A stretch of 64,000 nt of DNA, taken from positions 12,693,180 to 12,757,179 of the forward strand of contig QPKB01000011.1 in the NCBI GenBank assembly GCA_003546025.1, written 5' to 3'. Position numbers and translations under genes: made by a program. The notes below the pieces were generated by a model. That model worked only from the letters and a program-made list of their open reading frames with translations, had not been told where the DNA came from and ran no database searches. Each line of letters opens with the position of its first letter. The stretch's first letter is position 1. The stretch is from Camphora micrantha. Its lineage: Eukaryota; Streptophyta; Magnoliopsida; Laurales; Lauraceae. Shown piece after piece: positions 10,141 to 20,964 of the stretch.

Positions 10141-12540
10141 TTAAAGAACTATTTCCTCATCAAATAGGTGAAGGGAATGTTTGTCCAACATCCTTGGAAA
10201 ACCGGTTCTGTGGACTTTGCTTTTGTTGGAAAAAATTGCTACTCCCCACATAAGAAATGCTTTGTAGTGGAGTTCTAGAAAATTGAATTTGGTTTTGTGC
10301 CTTTTCAATGGAAAAGCGGTCGCCGACATGATGAGAAATCTTCAATGTTCAATGGAAAAGCGGTCGCCGAGATGATGAGAAATCTTCAATGTGGAAAAGC
10401 ATCCCACTTTACATCACCTTTTTCGCCGAAATGTGGCTATACAAAATCGCCCTAAAAATTCATAATTACACATCAAAGACGGAATGCATGTATGGAATGT
10501 AAGGTTAATGGATCCAAGAGTAAGGGAGACGAATAAATAAAACTTGACGAGATTTTAGTTCATAATATGATAGATTTTGAAGTTTGGGAGCTAATGAACT
10601 AGTTAAATAAAGTCTCTGGGTTCAATATGACCAATATGACAAGCGTGCGGTGGCCAAATGGAGAGAAGCCACTAAATTTTATGACTCAATCTATAAGCGT
10701 TAACAGCATTGAATTGGATTTTCGGCTTTATTTTTGTCCTGCAAGATAAAACTGAGCCCAATTTTATGGCCTAGTTGCTAAATGGGATAGGCCTAGCCAT
10801 GTATGTATTTTGTAAACGGCCTGAGCTCAAGTTTCATATCTATGAGCTAATTCTAACATTTATATTAGGCCCGATAATTGAGTGGGTTGGGTTCAAGCAA
10901 GCTTCGGCTTGGCTTGACGTGACCCATGAACGAATCAAATACGCACATGTATCTTGGAAATAAATGTGCTTAAATATCTAAATAAGTTCTTTTTTAATTT
11001 ATAAATTTGAATGTAAGACTTTTCTTGCATACATTAGTAAGTCAAATAAATCCAATTTTCCCATCTTGATATCTTTTCTATCTCTCTTCCTTTTTTTGTT
11101 GATAGATAACTATAGCATGTGCAAGTGCATATATAATTAAGAGTTGTTCCTGCGTATAATTAATAGGGATTTTTACGGAAAAAAAAAAAACTCAAATATT
11201 TCTATACCTCCAAAAGAATCTTCAAACACATATAATGCCCAAAAGCATCTTATACCGTATACTTCATTTGTTTTTAGGCCAAACTTCCCTTCACTTTATC
11301 TCTCGCAACATCGAGACTCGACCACATTCGCTCTTTGACATATTTCATGAGTCATTATTTTTTATTTCAACTCTCGAACTCGCTAGTTTATCCTGGACAT
11401 TGTGAGTATTTATTGTTATTTTATATTTATATTCTAAAGCGAGAAATGTGGAGGAATATATCCTCAAATTTGTAGTCAACACTCCATAGACTATAGTAAA
11501 AGTAGGGTTACAAATAAGGCATGGAGAAGAGCACAATTCTTTATCTTCTTTTTTTCCTAAAAATGAAATGGTTTATTTTTTGGCAGAATATTCACAGATT
11601 GTACTAAGAGAATGGTCGCAGTGAGTACATTTACTATTGAGAAAACTCATAGTAGAATGGTTTAACTCATATATTCAGAAAAATCATTGCTTCGGCTTTA
11701 AAATTATTAGTCAAACCCAATGCACTTGTATGTATCTTATTTCGGAAAACTTTAACTATTGAACTCATGAGTCTAGTCTCAACATTGCGAGTTGATACTC
11801 GACATCGCAAGTCGATTCTTGACATCATGACTTAATCAATTAATGTTTAATTCATACTCGAAAAGTGAGGAAAGTGGGGAAGAGCATTGTAGGCTTTAAA
11901 GCAAATCCTCCACGGATTATACTAAAAGTACGGTCAGAATTAGCACATTAACTATTAAACAAAATTGCGATGGAATTATTTAACTCTAACTTCATAGATT
12001 CTTGAGTTTAACATGACCGTCATATCCCTTGAAAAGTTTAAAGTGATGCTATGGTAGACTCCTGTAGGTTTGAGCTAATTCTTTACTAATTGTAGTAAGT
12101 GAACAATTAGAATGAGGACATTATTTGATTTCATAGAAAATATAAATTGATCTAACATGATAGAGTAACTTAATGAATGCTCAAGGGATGATGGTGAATG
12201 GAATTGAACAGAGGTAAAAGACTTGAGATCGCGAATAATGTCGGGCACATATATGGACACTAAACATGAGCTCCCAAATGTCATGTTTTGAGCTGCGGGT
12301 CATGTCTCAAGCTCACAAGTGTCATGTCTCTAGCTCGCGAAAGATAAAGTGAATGAAAACCCAAATAGAAAAAAATGAAGTACACGATAAAAGATGCTTT
12401 TGGGTATTACATGTATTTAATGATGCTTTTGGAGGTATAGGGATATTTGAAGCTTCTTTTGGTTAAAAAAAACCTAATTAAAAGATAGCGCTTTCAATAC
12501 TCTTATACCATTCTTAGAAAAATAGATGACATATGGTTGC
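10141..12540. repeat. Dispersed repeat R, copy A (interrupted)
   Basis: Sequence from TTAAAGAACTATTT to about 11165, resuming at 12475 and running to about 12540, is collinear with 26925-28106 (copy B) and clearly similar throughout. Shared landmarks include ATGTGGCTATACAAA, TTGGATCCAAGAGTAAGGG and GAGAGAAGCCACTAA. It is split by a Mutator-like element (11166-12474). A 44-bp tandem duplication at 10304-10391 is private to this copy. No coding motif was recognised and its own ends are unknown; it may be part of a larger transposon or an old segmental duplication. Confidence 0.8.
11166..12474. mobile_element. Non-autonomous Mutator-like element with long TIRs
   Basis: A 1309-bp insertion in repeat copy A. 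The ends are inverted repeats of roughly 100 bp; shared blocks include CTATACCTCCAAAAG and CCCAAAAGCATCTT. It is flanked by a 9-bp duplication with one mismatch (TAATTAATA at 11157-11165, TAATTAAAA at 12475-12483). Long TIRs with 9-bp TSDs indicate Mutator. Copy B lacks the insertion. The interior holds diverged internal repeats about 320 bp apart (around 11590, 11910 and 12080) and no transposase. Confidence 0.85.
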
Positions 12541-12992
12541 TTAGGGCTTGTTTGGATGCACAAGAATGTGCGAGCTCTTAATCTTTTAAGAAAGTTGTCC
12601 TGGCCTTCAAAATTGGGTTGTTTGGGCCACTTAAATTTAAAAGAATACTTCCTTTTCTATTAAAATATCCAAAGATTTCACCCTACACCCTTTTGTTGTA
12701 GGAAAGAATCTTGCAATGAGATGTTATTAGATTTCACGGGTTGACTATTTCATGAGAGAGTCACGAAATTCTCTCTTTGATTATTTACGCCTCATTTCTC
12801 TTCTTCCTTCTTCTCTTTCCTCTTCCTTCTTTACTTTGCCTCTTCTTCCCATACCTCTTGTCCTCCTCTTCCTCTTCTTCTTTTTTCCCCTCCTTTGAGA
12901 CCTACGCACATGGAAGAAAGGTTTTTCTTCTATTCATCTTTTATTTTCTTTATTTTGAATGGTTTCTTTCTTTATTTTTTTGGTTGTTGTAA
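12541..12992. other. Tourist-like terminus and CT-rich stretch, no gene
   Basis: After TTA at 12541-12543 the sequence GGGCTTGTTTGGATGCAC looks like a Tourist-type end and also marks where copy A stops matching copy B, but no partner end was found. 12780-12900 is CT-rich and makes a spurious hydrophobic frame. Confidence 0.45.
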
Positions 12993-14350
12993 TGTAAGAA
13001 ACCCGACCCTTAACCCCTATGATTAGCACTAATTAATTCTATAAGTTGGGTACTAAGTGGGATCAGAGGCCAATTATAGTGTTTTGTGTTAGGATAATTT
13101 TTTAATAACTTTGGGAAGTTTTGAGAGCCTCGCTCAAAATCTAGGTTGACACTTTTGGAGTATGTTTGTAATTTCAAGAAAGACTGGGAGTAATTCGTAA
13201 TTCTGTAAACCTATTATTCTGAGCTCTTTAGATAGGTATCATCATTCTAGACAGCTTTCGTATTCTACTTGGATCAATTTGAGACCTTGAAACCCTCTAA
13301 TTGACCAATTCATTCATAAATTGGGAAACTTTGATCGAAAAGTTGAATTTTTCTTCGGAGCCTCAAATGCATTGTTCTTGAGCCTAAAAGTTAGATCTTG
13401 ACCTGCCTGACAACTTTCATGTTTAGCTCAAACTCATCTGAGTCCAATTTGAAGCATGACACTCTTTCCGAGGTGTTACCAATCATTTCTGGAAATCGCA
13501 ATTTCTTCCAGCAACCTCCAAAAATTCTGGTCTTGGGTTTTTTTTAGAACTCTTCTCATGACCTACATTGTTCTTCTTTAACAGAGTTTAACTGATGTCT
13601 TGACTACCCTCGTTTACGCATCACAAACTCTACTAAAGTGCAGTAAACTCACACCCTAACCTTTTCACAAATCTCTCACCTATCACCAGCTAGCCCATTT
13701 ACTCTCCTTTATTGCATCGTTCCAGCCAGCAGAGATAACTTCTCTTCTCTTCTCTTCTCTTCTCTTCTCTTCATTTTTTTTTTTTTTTTTCCTTTCTTCT
13801 CCTTCCATGGCATGGTGGAGATCATCAACTTAGAGGCTTCTCTTGCAAAATCAGACCCCACCGATTGATTCTACGTCATCTCCTACATGACATACTTCGT
13901 TTTGGAATAAATCCATGACCGACAGCCCCTTGAACTACCTTCCCTCCTTTGTTTGAGCTTCTTAGAGGTAAGAGCTTCATCTTCCTTAGTTAATTTCTTG
14001 ATCTAGTGGTCCCAGAATCATCATATATTGCATGCATGAGGTGGTTCTAAGTGTAGCATGGATTTTTTATTTTTAGGAGATTTTTGGAATTGAATTTGGG
14101 GCAATTTAAGAGGTTTTTTCATCTAATTTTAGAGGTGCTTTGGGAGTGCTTAGATGCTAAGGCAAGTCTACAATTTAATTTGTATAGCATGCTATGGTTG
14201 TCTCCTTTGATTCTCATAAATATATTCAATTGTTTGGATGTTGAGAACACATGATTTTAGTAATGTTTAGATTCTTATTTTCTTGTCAAAGATTGTGATT
14301 TTTATGGTTCTTGATTTCTTAAAACTTTAATGGATCATTTCCAAAAACTT
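12993..14350 (+). repeat. LTR X, forward copy (right end not defined)
   Basis: Starts TGTAAGAAACCCGACCCTTA, a chromovirus-type LTR start. The first 820 bp are the reverse complement of 23688-24488. It contains a (TTCTC)n run near 13738-13772 and a T-run. No CA end with primer-binding site was found before gypsy pol sequence begins near 14357, so this copy is fused to, or truncated against, the pol block. Confidence 0.65.
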
Positions 14351-15507
14351 TAAAGGTTGATCACAGAAGATAAACAGTCAAGAGGGGTGGAGGAGATTCA
14401 AGTGGTTTGCGAGTTTCCAAATGTATTTCTCGACAAGATCCTAGGATTGCCTCTAGTTCGAGAGACTGACTTCACCATTGAGCTTGTGCCCTGCACAACA
14501 CGGATATCCAGAGCTCATTATCGTAGGGCTCCGGCAAAGTTGTGCAAGCTAAAGACATAGTTGCAGGTGTTGTTGGACAAATGATTCATTCGGCCTAGCA
14601 TGTCACCGTGGGGCGCACCGGTGTTGTTTGTAAAGAAAAAGGATGGTCCCATGTGGATGTGCATCGACTACCGCCAGTTGAATCAGGTCACCATCAAAAA
14701 CAAGTATCCTCTTCCGCGGATTGACAAGCTCTTTGATCAGCTTCAAGGTGCACGATGCTTCTTTAAGATAGATCCGAGATCAGGCGACCATCAACTTCGA
14801 GTCAGGGATCAAGATATTCAGAAGACCACATTCTACATGCGATATAGACAATATGAGTTTCAAGTCATGCTGTTTGGATTGAGAAATGCTCCAGCATTTT
14901 TCATGGCTTAGATGAACAAGATCTTTGTTCCCAACCTCGACAAGTTTATTGTGGTGTTCATTGATGATGTATTGGTATACTCGAGGTTTAGGGAGGAGCA
15001 AAAGCAACACTTGAGGACTTCTTTGCAGCTGTTGCGTGAGAATCAGTTGTATGTGAAGCTTAGCAAGTGCGAGTTTGGGCCTGAGAAGGTGGTGTTCCTC
15101 TGGCATATTATCTCCTAAGATGGCTTATCGGTGGACCTAGCGAAGATTGAGGCAGTGGTGAATTAGGAAAGTCCGAATAATATTTCTGAGATATGGAGTT
15201 TTCTTAGTTTGGCAAGGTACTACCACAGATTCGTCTAAGGATTCTCTACGATTGCAGCTCCATTGACCAAACTGGCAAGAAAGAATGTGCCCTTCGAGTG
15301 GACAAATGATTGCGAGATGAACTTTCAGGAGTTAAAAAGGAGATAAACGACAGCTCAGATTCTTACGTGCCTTCAAGGAGTGGTGGTCCTGTAGTATTCA
15401 TCGATGCTTCCGAAGTTGGATTGGGTTGTGTGTTGATGTAGGACGTAAAAGTAATTGCCTACGGATTGCGTTGGTTGAAAGAATATTATAAAAAATATGC
15501 TACTCAC

Positions 15508-18310
15508 TGATTGCTTGCTATGTAGCGGGACTACCGAGGTCAATGGATGTGAGAATCCGTAGGGTCCAGCCTTTTTGTAACTGGAAACGAGTGAATAACA
15601 TCAATTTTTTTATGTACGAGTATGCCAAATTTTCTATTCTACTTAGAAATAATAAGCAGTGGTCAGTAGATCAACCTTTTCCAAGTAGAAAAGAAAATAA
15701 ATTTTTTCTAGCTTTCATTGCACACGTGTTAAGAAATGAGATATCATTTAGATTTGGATGCCGTGAAAGGCAGAATTTCATTTGTTTCCCATGAAAGGCG
15801 ATTTTATTTTTTCCATTAAAGGCAATTTTATGTTTGCCGTGAAAGGCGATTCACAATTCTCATCAAAAGAAAAGACAAAACTTTTTTTTTTTTTTTGTCT
15901 TTTTAAAAAATACAAATACAATGAGAAGAAAGAAAAGAAAATCTGACTTCGTAGGAGATTGCGAGGACTCGTTCAGATTGATAATTGCAAGTCATGTTCG
16001 GACTTCTCCGTCATCCTTCAGATGATAATAGAGAATACTTTTGATTCTCTTGGCTCAACTTGATCCTCAGATTTTTAGTGAATAAGGATCAAGAGGTAGA
16101 ATGAGAGGGCCTTGTGGGTCCTTCATATGTCCAATAAACATCTAAATAGACGGTCTGAAAAGCCACGTCTAAGCCATAGAGATAGAATGAGAGGGCCTTG
16201 TGGGTGCCCCCTACCCCAAGGGTCTTTAATCACCTTGTAGTGGTGATCGTTGTAGAATTTCTTTAATAGAGGAGAGATCATCGTTGGAGGGCTGTAGCAA
16301 CGATGTAGAAATTTTTTTGGGATTTGCACACCATGCCTTGGAATGGTGGAAATGACCTCCCTTTATAGGTTTTTGGTGGCCATGAGAGAGTTTATGGGCT
16401 TTAAATGCATTAATTGCATTAATGCCCCATAATAGGAGGAGTAACATGTTTTGAATTTATATTTTTGTAACTCTTTTTTCTTGACTTTTGATTGGCCGTT
16501 GGAGAATAATGGGCCTTTATTTGCATTCAAACTTGATGATAGGAGGAGTTACATGGTTTAATGCCATAATTGTGTTGACTTATAACCCAAATTCCTTGGA
16601 TTATAATTGGGCCGCCATAATAATGGGTAATTAACCACATTAACTTGTCATAAAAATGGGTCATTAACCTCATTAAGTGGCCACCGAAGTGCTTAAAGAA
16701 TCGCGGACCACGCCGCACCTTTTGGAATCTTACCCACGATATAAGGAGCCTTGATCGCCGATGGAATTCTTATCCCGATTTTTGTCGGATTATCATACAA
16801 TTTTAGACATTGATTGCTACCAGTGGGCCGATACCATATGTTCTATCGACATCTCAATCGGTCGGGCAGATAATATGCTTTCTTGGTTGGCTGGTTGATG
16901 ATCTCGAGGTGTCCGATGACGAATCTTTAATTTCGACGATGAATCCATATGTTGTCAAAGATAGACAAATTTCATGGCACAAAAATTAGATTTTTGGAAA
17001 ATCACATAGGCCAAACAGATAGAAACGCATAAAGAACCCATAAACTGGGCTTTCGGCGGAAATCCAGTGACCCGAACTTCCAGAGTCGCGGGCGACCACT
17101 CATGGTCGCGGCGACCATGGGGCAAATTCGCCCTTTGGGTTACATTTTTCAACCTCTTTTTGATTTTTTTTGGATCTTTCTTCTTTCGCATATTTCTCTT
17201 GGTATTTTTGTAAAATTTTTGGCATGATTTCCCTACATAAAGCTTGACCAGAAGCAGTTCAAAATAGCAGGAAAAGTTTCTGATTTTTTGGATAAGCCGA
17301 AGACTTTGGGATGGAGGGGCGTCGATTTGTTGTTAGAAGCCAAAACTAGGTCAAACGATGTTAGAATGATCTGAGATTTGAGGTGAAGCTTCATAGGCAA
17401 GAAATAAGACCAACCATCGACTTTTGTTTGAGTTTTGAAGCAGTGTGGGGTCCTGTCGCCAGTAGATTTGATTTTGTTGCGATGAAGCTATCGTGCTTTG
17501 ATGTACGGTCAAACGATGTTCGATGGACCTGAAATTTTACAGAGAGCCTCTTGGAATCATTTTAAAATGATCCATTAGCTTTGATTCAAAAATTATGGTC
17601 CCAAAGTGCTCCGTCGTCGGGAGACTTGATTTAGCTTCTAAGAGGTCAAAGTTTGGTCAAATGATGTCGAAATGACCTGAAACTTGACATATATCCCATT
17701 GGAGTTATTTTGAGACCATCCATGTACTTTATTTGATGAGTGATGACTTTCGTGGTTTTCATCGTTGGGAGGCCTGATTTTGCTGTCTAAGGGTCGATAT
17801 TGGGTGAAACGTTATCGGTTTGACCTAAAGTTTGAAATAGAGCCTCTTGGAAGTATTTCAAGATCATCCATAAGCTCCGATAAAAGATTTGATGTCTCTG
17901 ATGCTGTTGTCGCCGAAAGGGCTGACTTTGTCACATGAATAATGCGGCTTTTGGCATTTTGGGCCAAACGGTGTTGGAATGGCCTGAAATTTGATATAGA
18001 GTCTTCTAGTGGGGTTTTGAGGCCAACTTTGTGCTTTGCTTTGTATAACAAAGTCTCCAGCTTCGCTGCTGCTGAGAGGTCCCGTTTAGCTACTGAAAAA
18101 GTAAAGTTAGGCTAAATGATGTTGAAATGATCTAAAACTTCATGTGTACTCTTCTTATGACTATTTTGAAGGATCTTGAAGTTTTTGGATGGTTCTGACA
18201 AGATCTGATGCTTGAAGTAGTATTGTCCGTTGTGGTCGGATGCAGCTTCATGTAGCTTATTTGATGTTGAAAGTGTATAAAGAGGTAAAGTGATATTTTT
18301 GGTGTCGACA
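15508..18310. repeat. Solo LTR (2803 bp), Tat/Ogre-like
   Basis: It sits inside the conserved RNase H motif (YATH before, HDLELA after). Ends are TGATTGCTTGC and TTGGTGTCGACA, with the perfect 5-bp duplication CTCAC at 15503-15507 and 18311-18315. No internal domain is present, so it is a solo LTR left by LTR-LTR recombination. The size and the TGTCGACA end suggest a Tat/Ogre-type gypsy element (inference). It carries diverged GTGAAAGGCGATT repeats near 15755-15860, an 86-bp duplication (about 16095 and 16181), and a ~150-bp array in its last third. Confidence 0.88.
17345..18260. repeat. Six diverged ~150-bp tandem repeats in the solo LTR
   Basis: Each unit holds a version of GGTCAAACGATGT followed by GAAATGACCTGAAATTTG and, about 50 bp later, TTTTGAGACCATCCAT. 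Anchor positions are about 17350, 17507, 17655, 17802, 17961 and 18109, giving periods of 147-159 bp. Units are clearly diverged from one another. Confidence 0.8.
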
Positions 18311-18775
18311 CTCACGATCTTGAGTTAGCAGTGCTTATGTTTACCTTGATGATGTGGTGTCACAACCTATACTGCACAAAGCTCGAGCTGCATTCAGACC
18401 ATCACAGCTTGGAGTGTTCACGCGGAATGATCTCAACATTCAACAAAGACGATTGATGGTGTATATCAAAGACTACGGCTTTTCGATCAAGTACCACCTA
18501 GGTAAGGCAAACATTGTGGCAGATGCTTCAAGCAGGAAGATCGCCTTAGCCCGTTTCCTGATTGTAAAAGGGGATTCAGGTTGATATCTTCAGACATATT
18601 GATGTTGAGTTTTAGCCTCTCAGGGATGGAGTGATGCTTATGAGCATGTCTTCTTAGGAGCTAGAGTTGATTGCGAAGGTCAAGGATAGCCAACTTAGCA
18701 ATCCCGATCTTGTTAGGGAGATCGAGCATGTTGACCAGAGTCCAGAGTCCAAGTTGATTGGTAGTGTGCTCTACT

Positions 18776-19146
18776 TCTTATGATAACGTTCCACCCTCGC
18801 TCCTAAGCTGCTAGTCCTGAGCGGTTAGTCATTCCCCACCGCTATAAAATCATTGATTCTACCCTTCCTATCACCTACGGGTTTTGGGATGAGTGGTAGC
18901 TCAGTGGGGTGTAAGATCCAACGGTTAGTATTAAAGCCTAGAGGTCGGATGTTTGATCCGCGGGATCCGCTGCAATGTGTGAGTCGCAGTGGGTAAACCG
19001 TTGAGGGGGGATTTTTAGGGTAACATTCCACCCTCTCTCCTGAACGGTTAGTCGTTCCCCATCGCTATAAAACTATTGATTCTACACTTCCTATCACCTG
19101 CGGGTTTTAGGACAAGTGGTAGCTCAATGGGGTGTAAGATCCAACA
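18776..19146 (+). mobile_element. TRIM-like miniature retroelement with tRNA-like boxes
   Basis: A 371-bp insertion in the pol reading frame with 5-bp flanks CTACT (18771-18775 and 19147-19151). About 135 bp at each end (18776-18922 and 19013-19146) are direct repeats, both with CGCTATAAAA and GTGTAAGATCCAAC. The ~90-bp core has a possible initiator-Met primer site (GTTAGTATTAAAGC, about 18924) and a purine tract (TTGAGGGGGGA) before the right repeat: TRIM architecture. The left repeat also has TAGCTCAGTGG (18897-18907), a good tRNA A box, with GGATGTTTGATCC (18947-18959), a B-box-like site, downstream. A SINE with a partial duplication is an alternative. The left end lacks a clean TG. Confidence 0.62.
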
Positions 19147-20542
19147 CTACTATCAAGACCGACTGTGTGTTCCGAATGTCCAGGAGCTGAAAGACAAGAT
19201 TTTGGCATATGCTCACTATAATAGATATTCAGTTCACCCAGGCAGCACGAAGATATACCAGAACCTGAAGAGCTACTACTGGTAAAATAACATGATGAAA
19301 GAGATCGCAGGTTATGTTGCCAGATGATTAACTTGTGAGTAGATCAAAGTTGAGCACCGGAAGCCGGGAGGGCTGAGCACCAAAAGCCGCCAGGGCTATT
19401 GCACCAGTTGGAGATTCCTAAGTGGAAATGTGAACATACCACAACGGACAACATTGCAGTGCTACCAACTACAAAGAGGCATCGTGATGGCATATGGGTG
19501 ATAGTGGATCGATTGACGAAATCAACTTATTTCTTGCCAGTTGGGACGAGGTTAGGGTTGGAATGCTTAGCCAAGTTGTACGTGGATAGAATTATCTCGT
19601 TTAATGTAGTACCTATGTCGATCGTGTCATATAGAGACTTGAGATTCACTTCGTGTTTCTGGGAGAGTCTTAAGCAGGCCTTTGGTACTTAGTTGAGCTT
19701 TAGCACAACTAATCATCCACAGACAGATGGTCATACCGAGCGGACAAATCAAACACTAGAGGTCATGTTGTGAGCTTTTGTCTTGGAGTATAAGAAGGAT
19801 TGGGAGGATTGCCTACTATTGTGTGATTTTGCCTACAACATAAACTACCATTCGAGCATTGGGATGGCACCATTTGAGGCTTTGTATGGGAGGAGATGCA
19901 AGACTCCAGTCTATTGGGAGAAGGTTGGTGTCCGGAGTTTTGATGGACCAATGATAGTTAGCGACACCAGTGAGAAAGTCTGGTAGATTGTTAAAAGACA
20001 AAAGATAGGTCACAACCGATAAAAGAGTTTTTCAGACAACACACGAAGACCACTTGAGTTTCATAAGGGAGACAAAGTATTTCTGAAAGTTTCCCCAGCC
20101 AGAGGTACTCTTAGATTCGGCGAGAAAGGTAAGCTAGCACGGACATACGTTGGACCATTCAAGATCAAGAACAAGATTGGTGATTTTGCCTACAAGTTAC
20201 AAGTTCCTCCAGAGTTTTTAGGCATACACAACGTGTTTCATGTTTCGATGTTGAAGAAATATGTGGAGGATCCGACGCATAGCTTGTATCATCTGCCCCT
20301 GAGTATTTAGCCGAATGCTTCATACATCAAGAAGCCGGTCGCCATCATCGACACCAAGGATCATGTGCTTCGGACGCAGACCAATCCATGGGTCAAGGTT
20401 CAGTGGGAGCATCACACCCCGAGAGAGGCAACTTGGGAGCTTCACGAGCATGTGTTGAAGAAGTACTCACACCTTCTATCAGAGGTACGCTTCCATGTTT
20501 GTTTTTATATTTGGGGATCAAATGTCCTTAAGGGGGGATGAA

Positions 20543-20913
20543 TGTGAGGCCCCTCCCCTTCAGTAGCCTAATTATATGTTAATTAATACCTATTTATGTT
20601 AATTATAGGGGTTAGTAAGCGTAGTTTAATTTACTCTTTTCCTAAGAATTTAGCCTATTTTATAGGATTAGGAGTCTTTTGAGATTTTATAGCTTGATAG
20701 GGGTTTAGTTGGACTTTTTAGAGTTTGTTAGTTAGTTCGAGGCTCTTAGAAGTAATTTATAAGAATATGAGGGATTTTTCATGGAGATTTGCGCAACTAA
20801 ACCTAAAGTGCCTAAATACCCTTTAATTCCTTCACAAAACAATCAATTCAGTATGGGCTCTTTGGACACTTCATATCAAACCAAGTCTATAAAACTACGC
20901 CATCCCATTCCAA

Positions 20914-20964
<51 letters not shown>

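Larger units (their letters stand above)
14363..20490 (+). pseudogene. Gypsy-1 pol remnant (RT, RNase H, integrase, chromodomain-like)
   Basis: RT from about 14380 contains SPWGAPVLFVKKKDG, IDYRQLNQVTIKNKYPLPRI and FIDDVLVYSR, where FIDD is the catalytic Asp pair. RNase H begins near 15130, breaks at 15507, resumes at 18316 (LELA) and ends near 18540 with GKANIVADASSRK. Integrase is read from VPNVQELKDKILAYAH (about 19170). The second catalytic Asp appears lost: SYRDLRFTS where the family has SDRD. TERTNQTLE retains the Glu. GDKVFLKVSPARGTLRFG and VKVQWEHHTPREATWEL belong to the C-terminal chromodomain-like part. Many in-frame stops and a 23-bp tandem duplication (about 19352) confirm decay. 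Confidence 0.88.

Noticed and set aside
12777..12992. Hydrophobic small protein
   Set aside because: CT-rich sequence read as Leu/Phe/Ser; no other gene evidence.
18890..18960. A functional tRNA gene
   Set aside because: A- and B-box-like motifs are present but no cloverleaf can be formed and the segment lies in a repeated miniature element.
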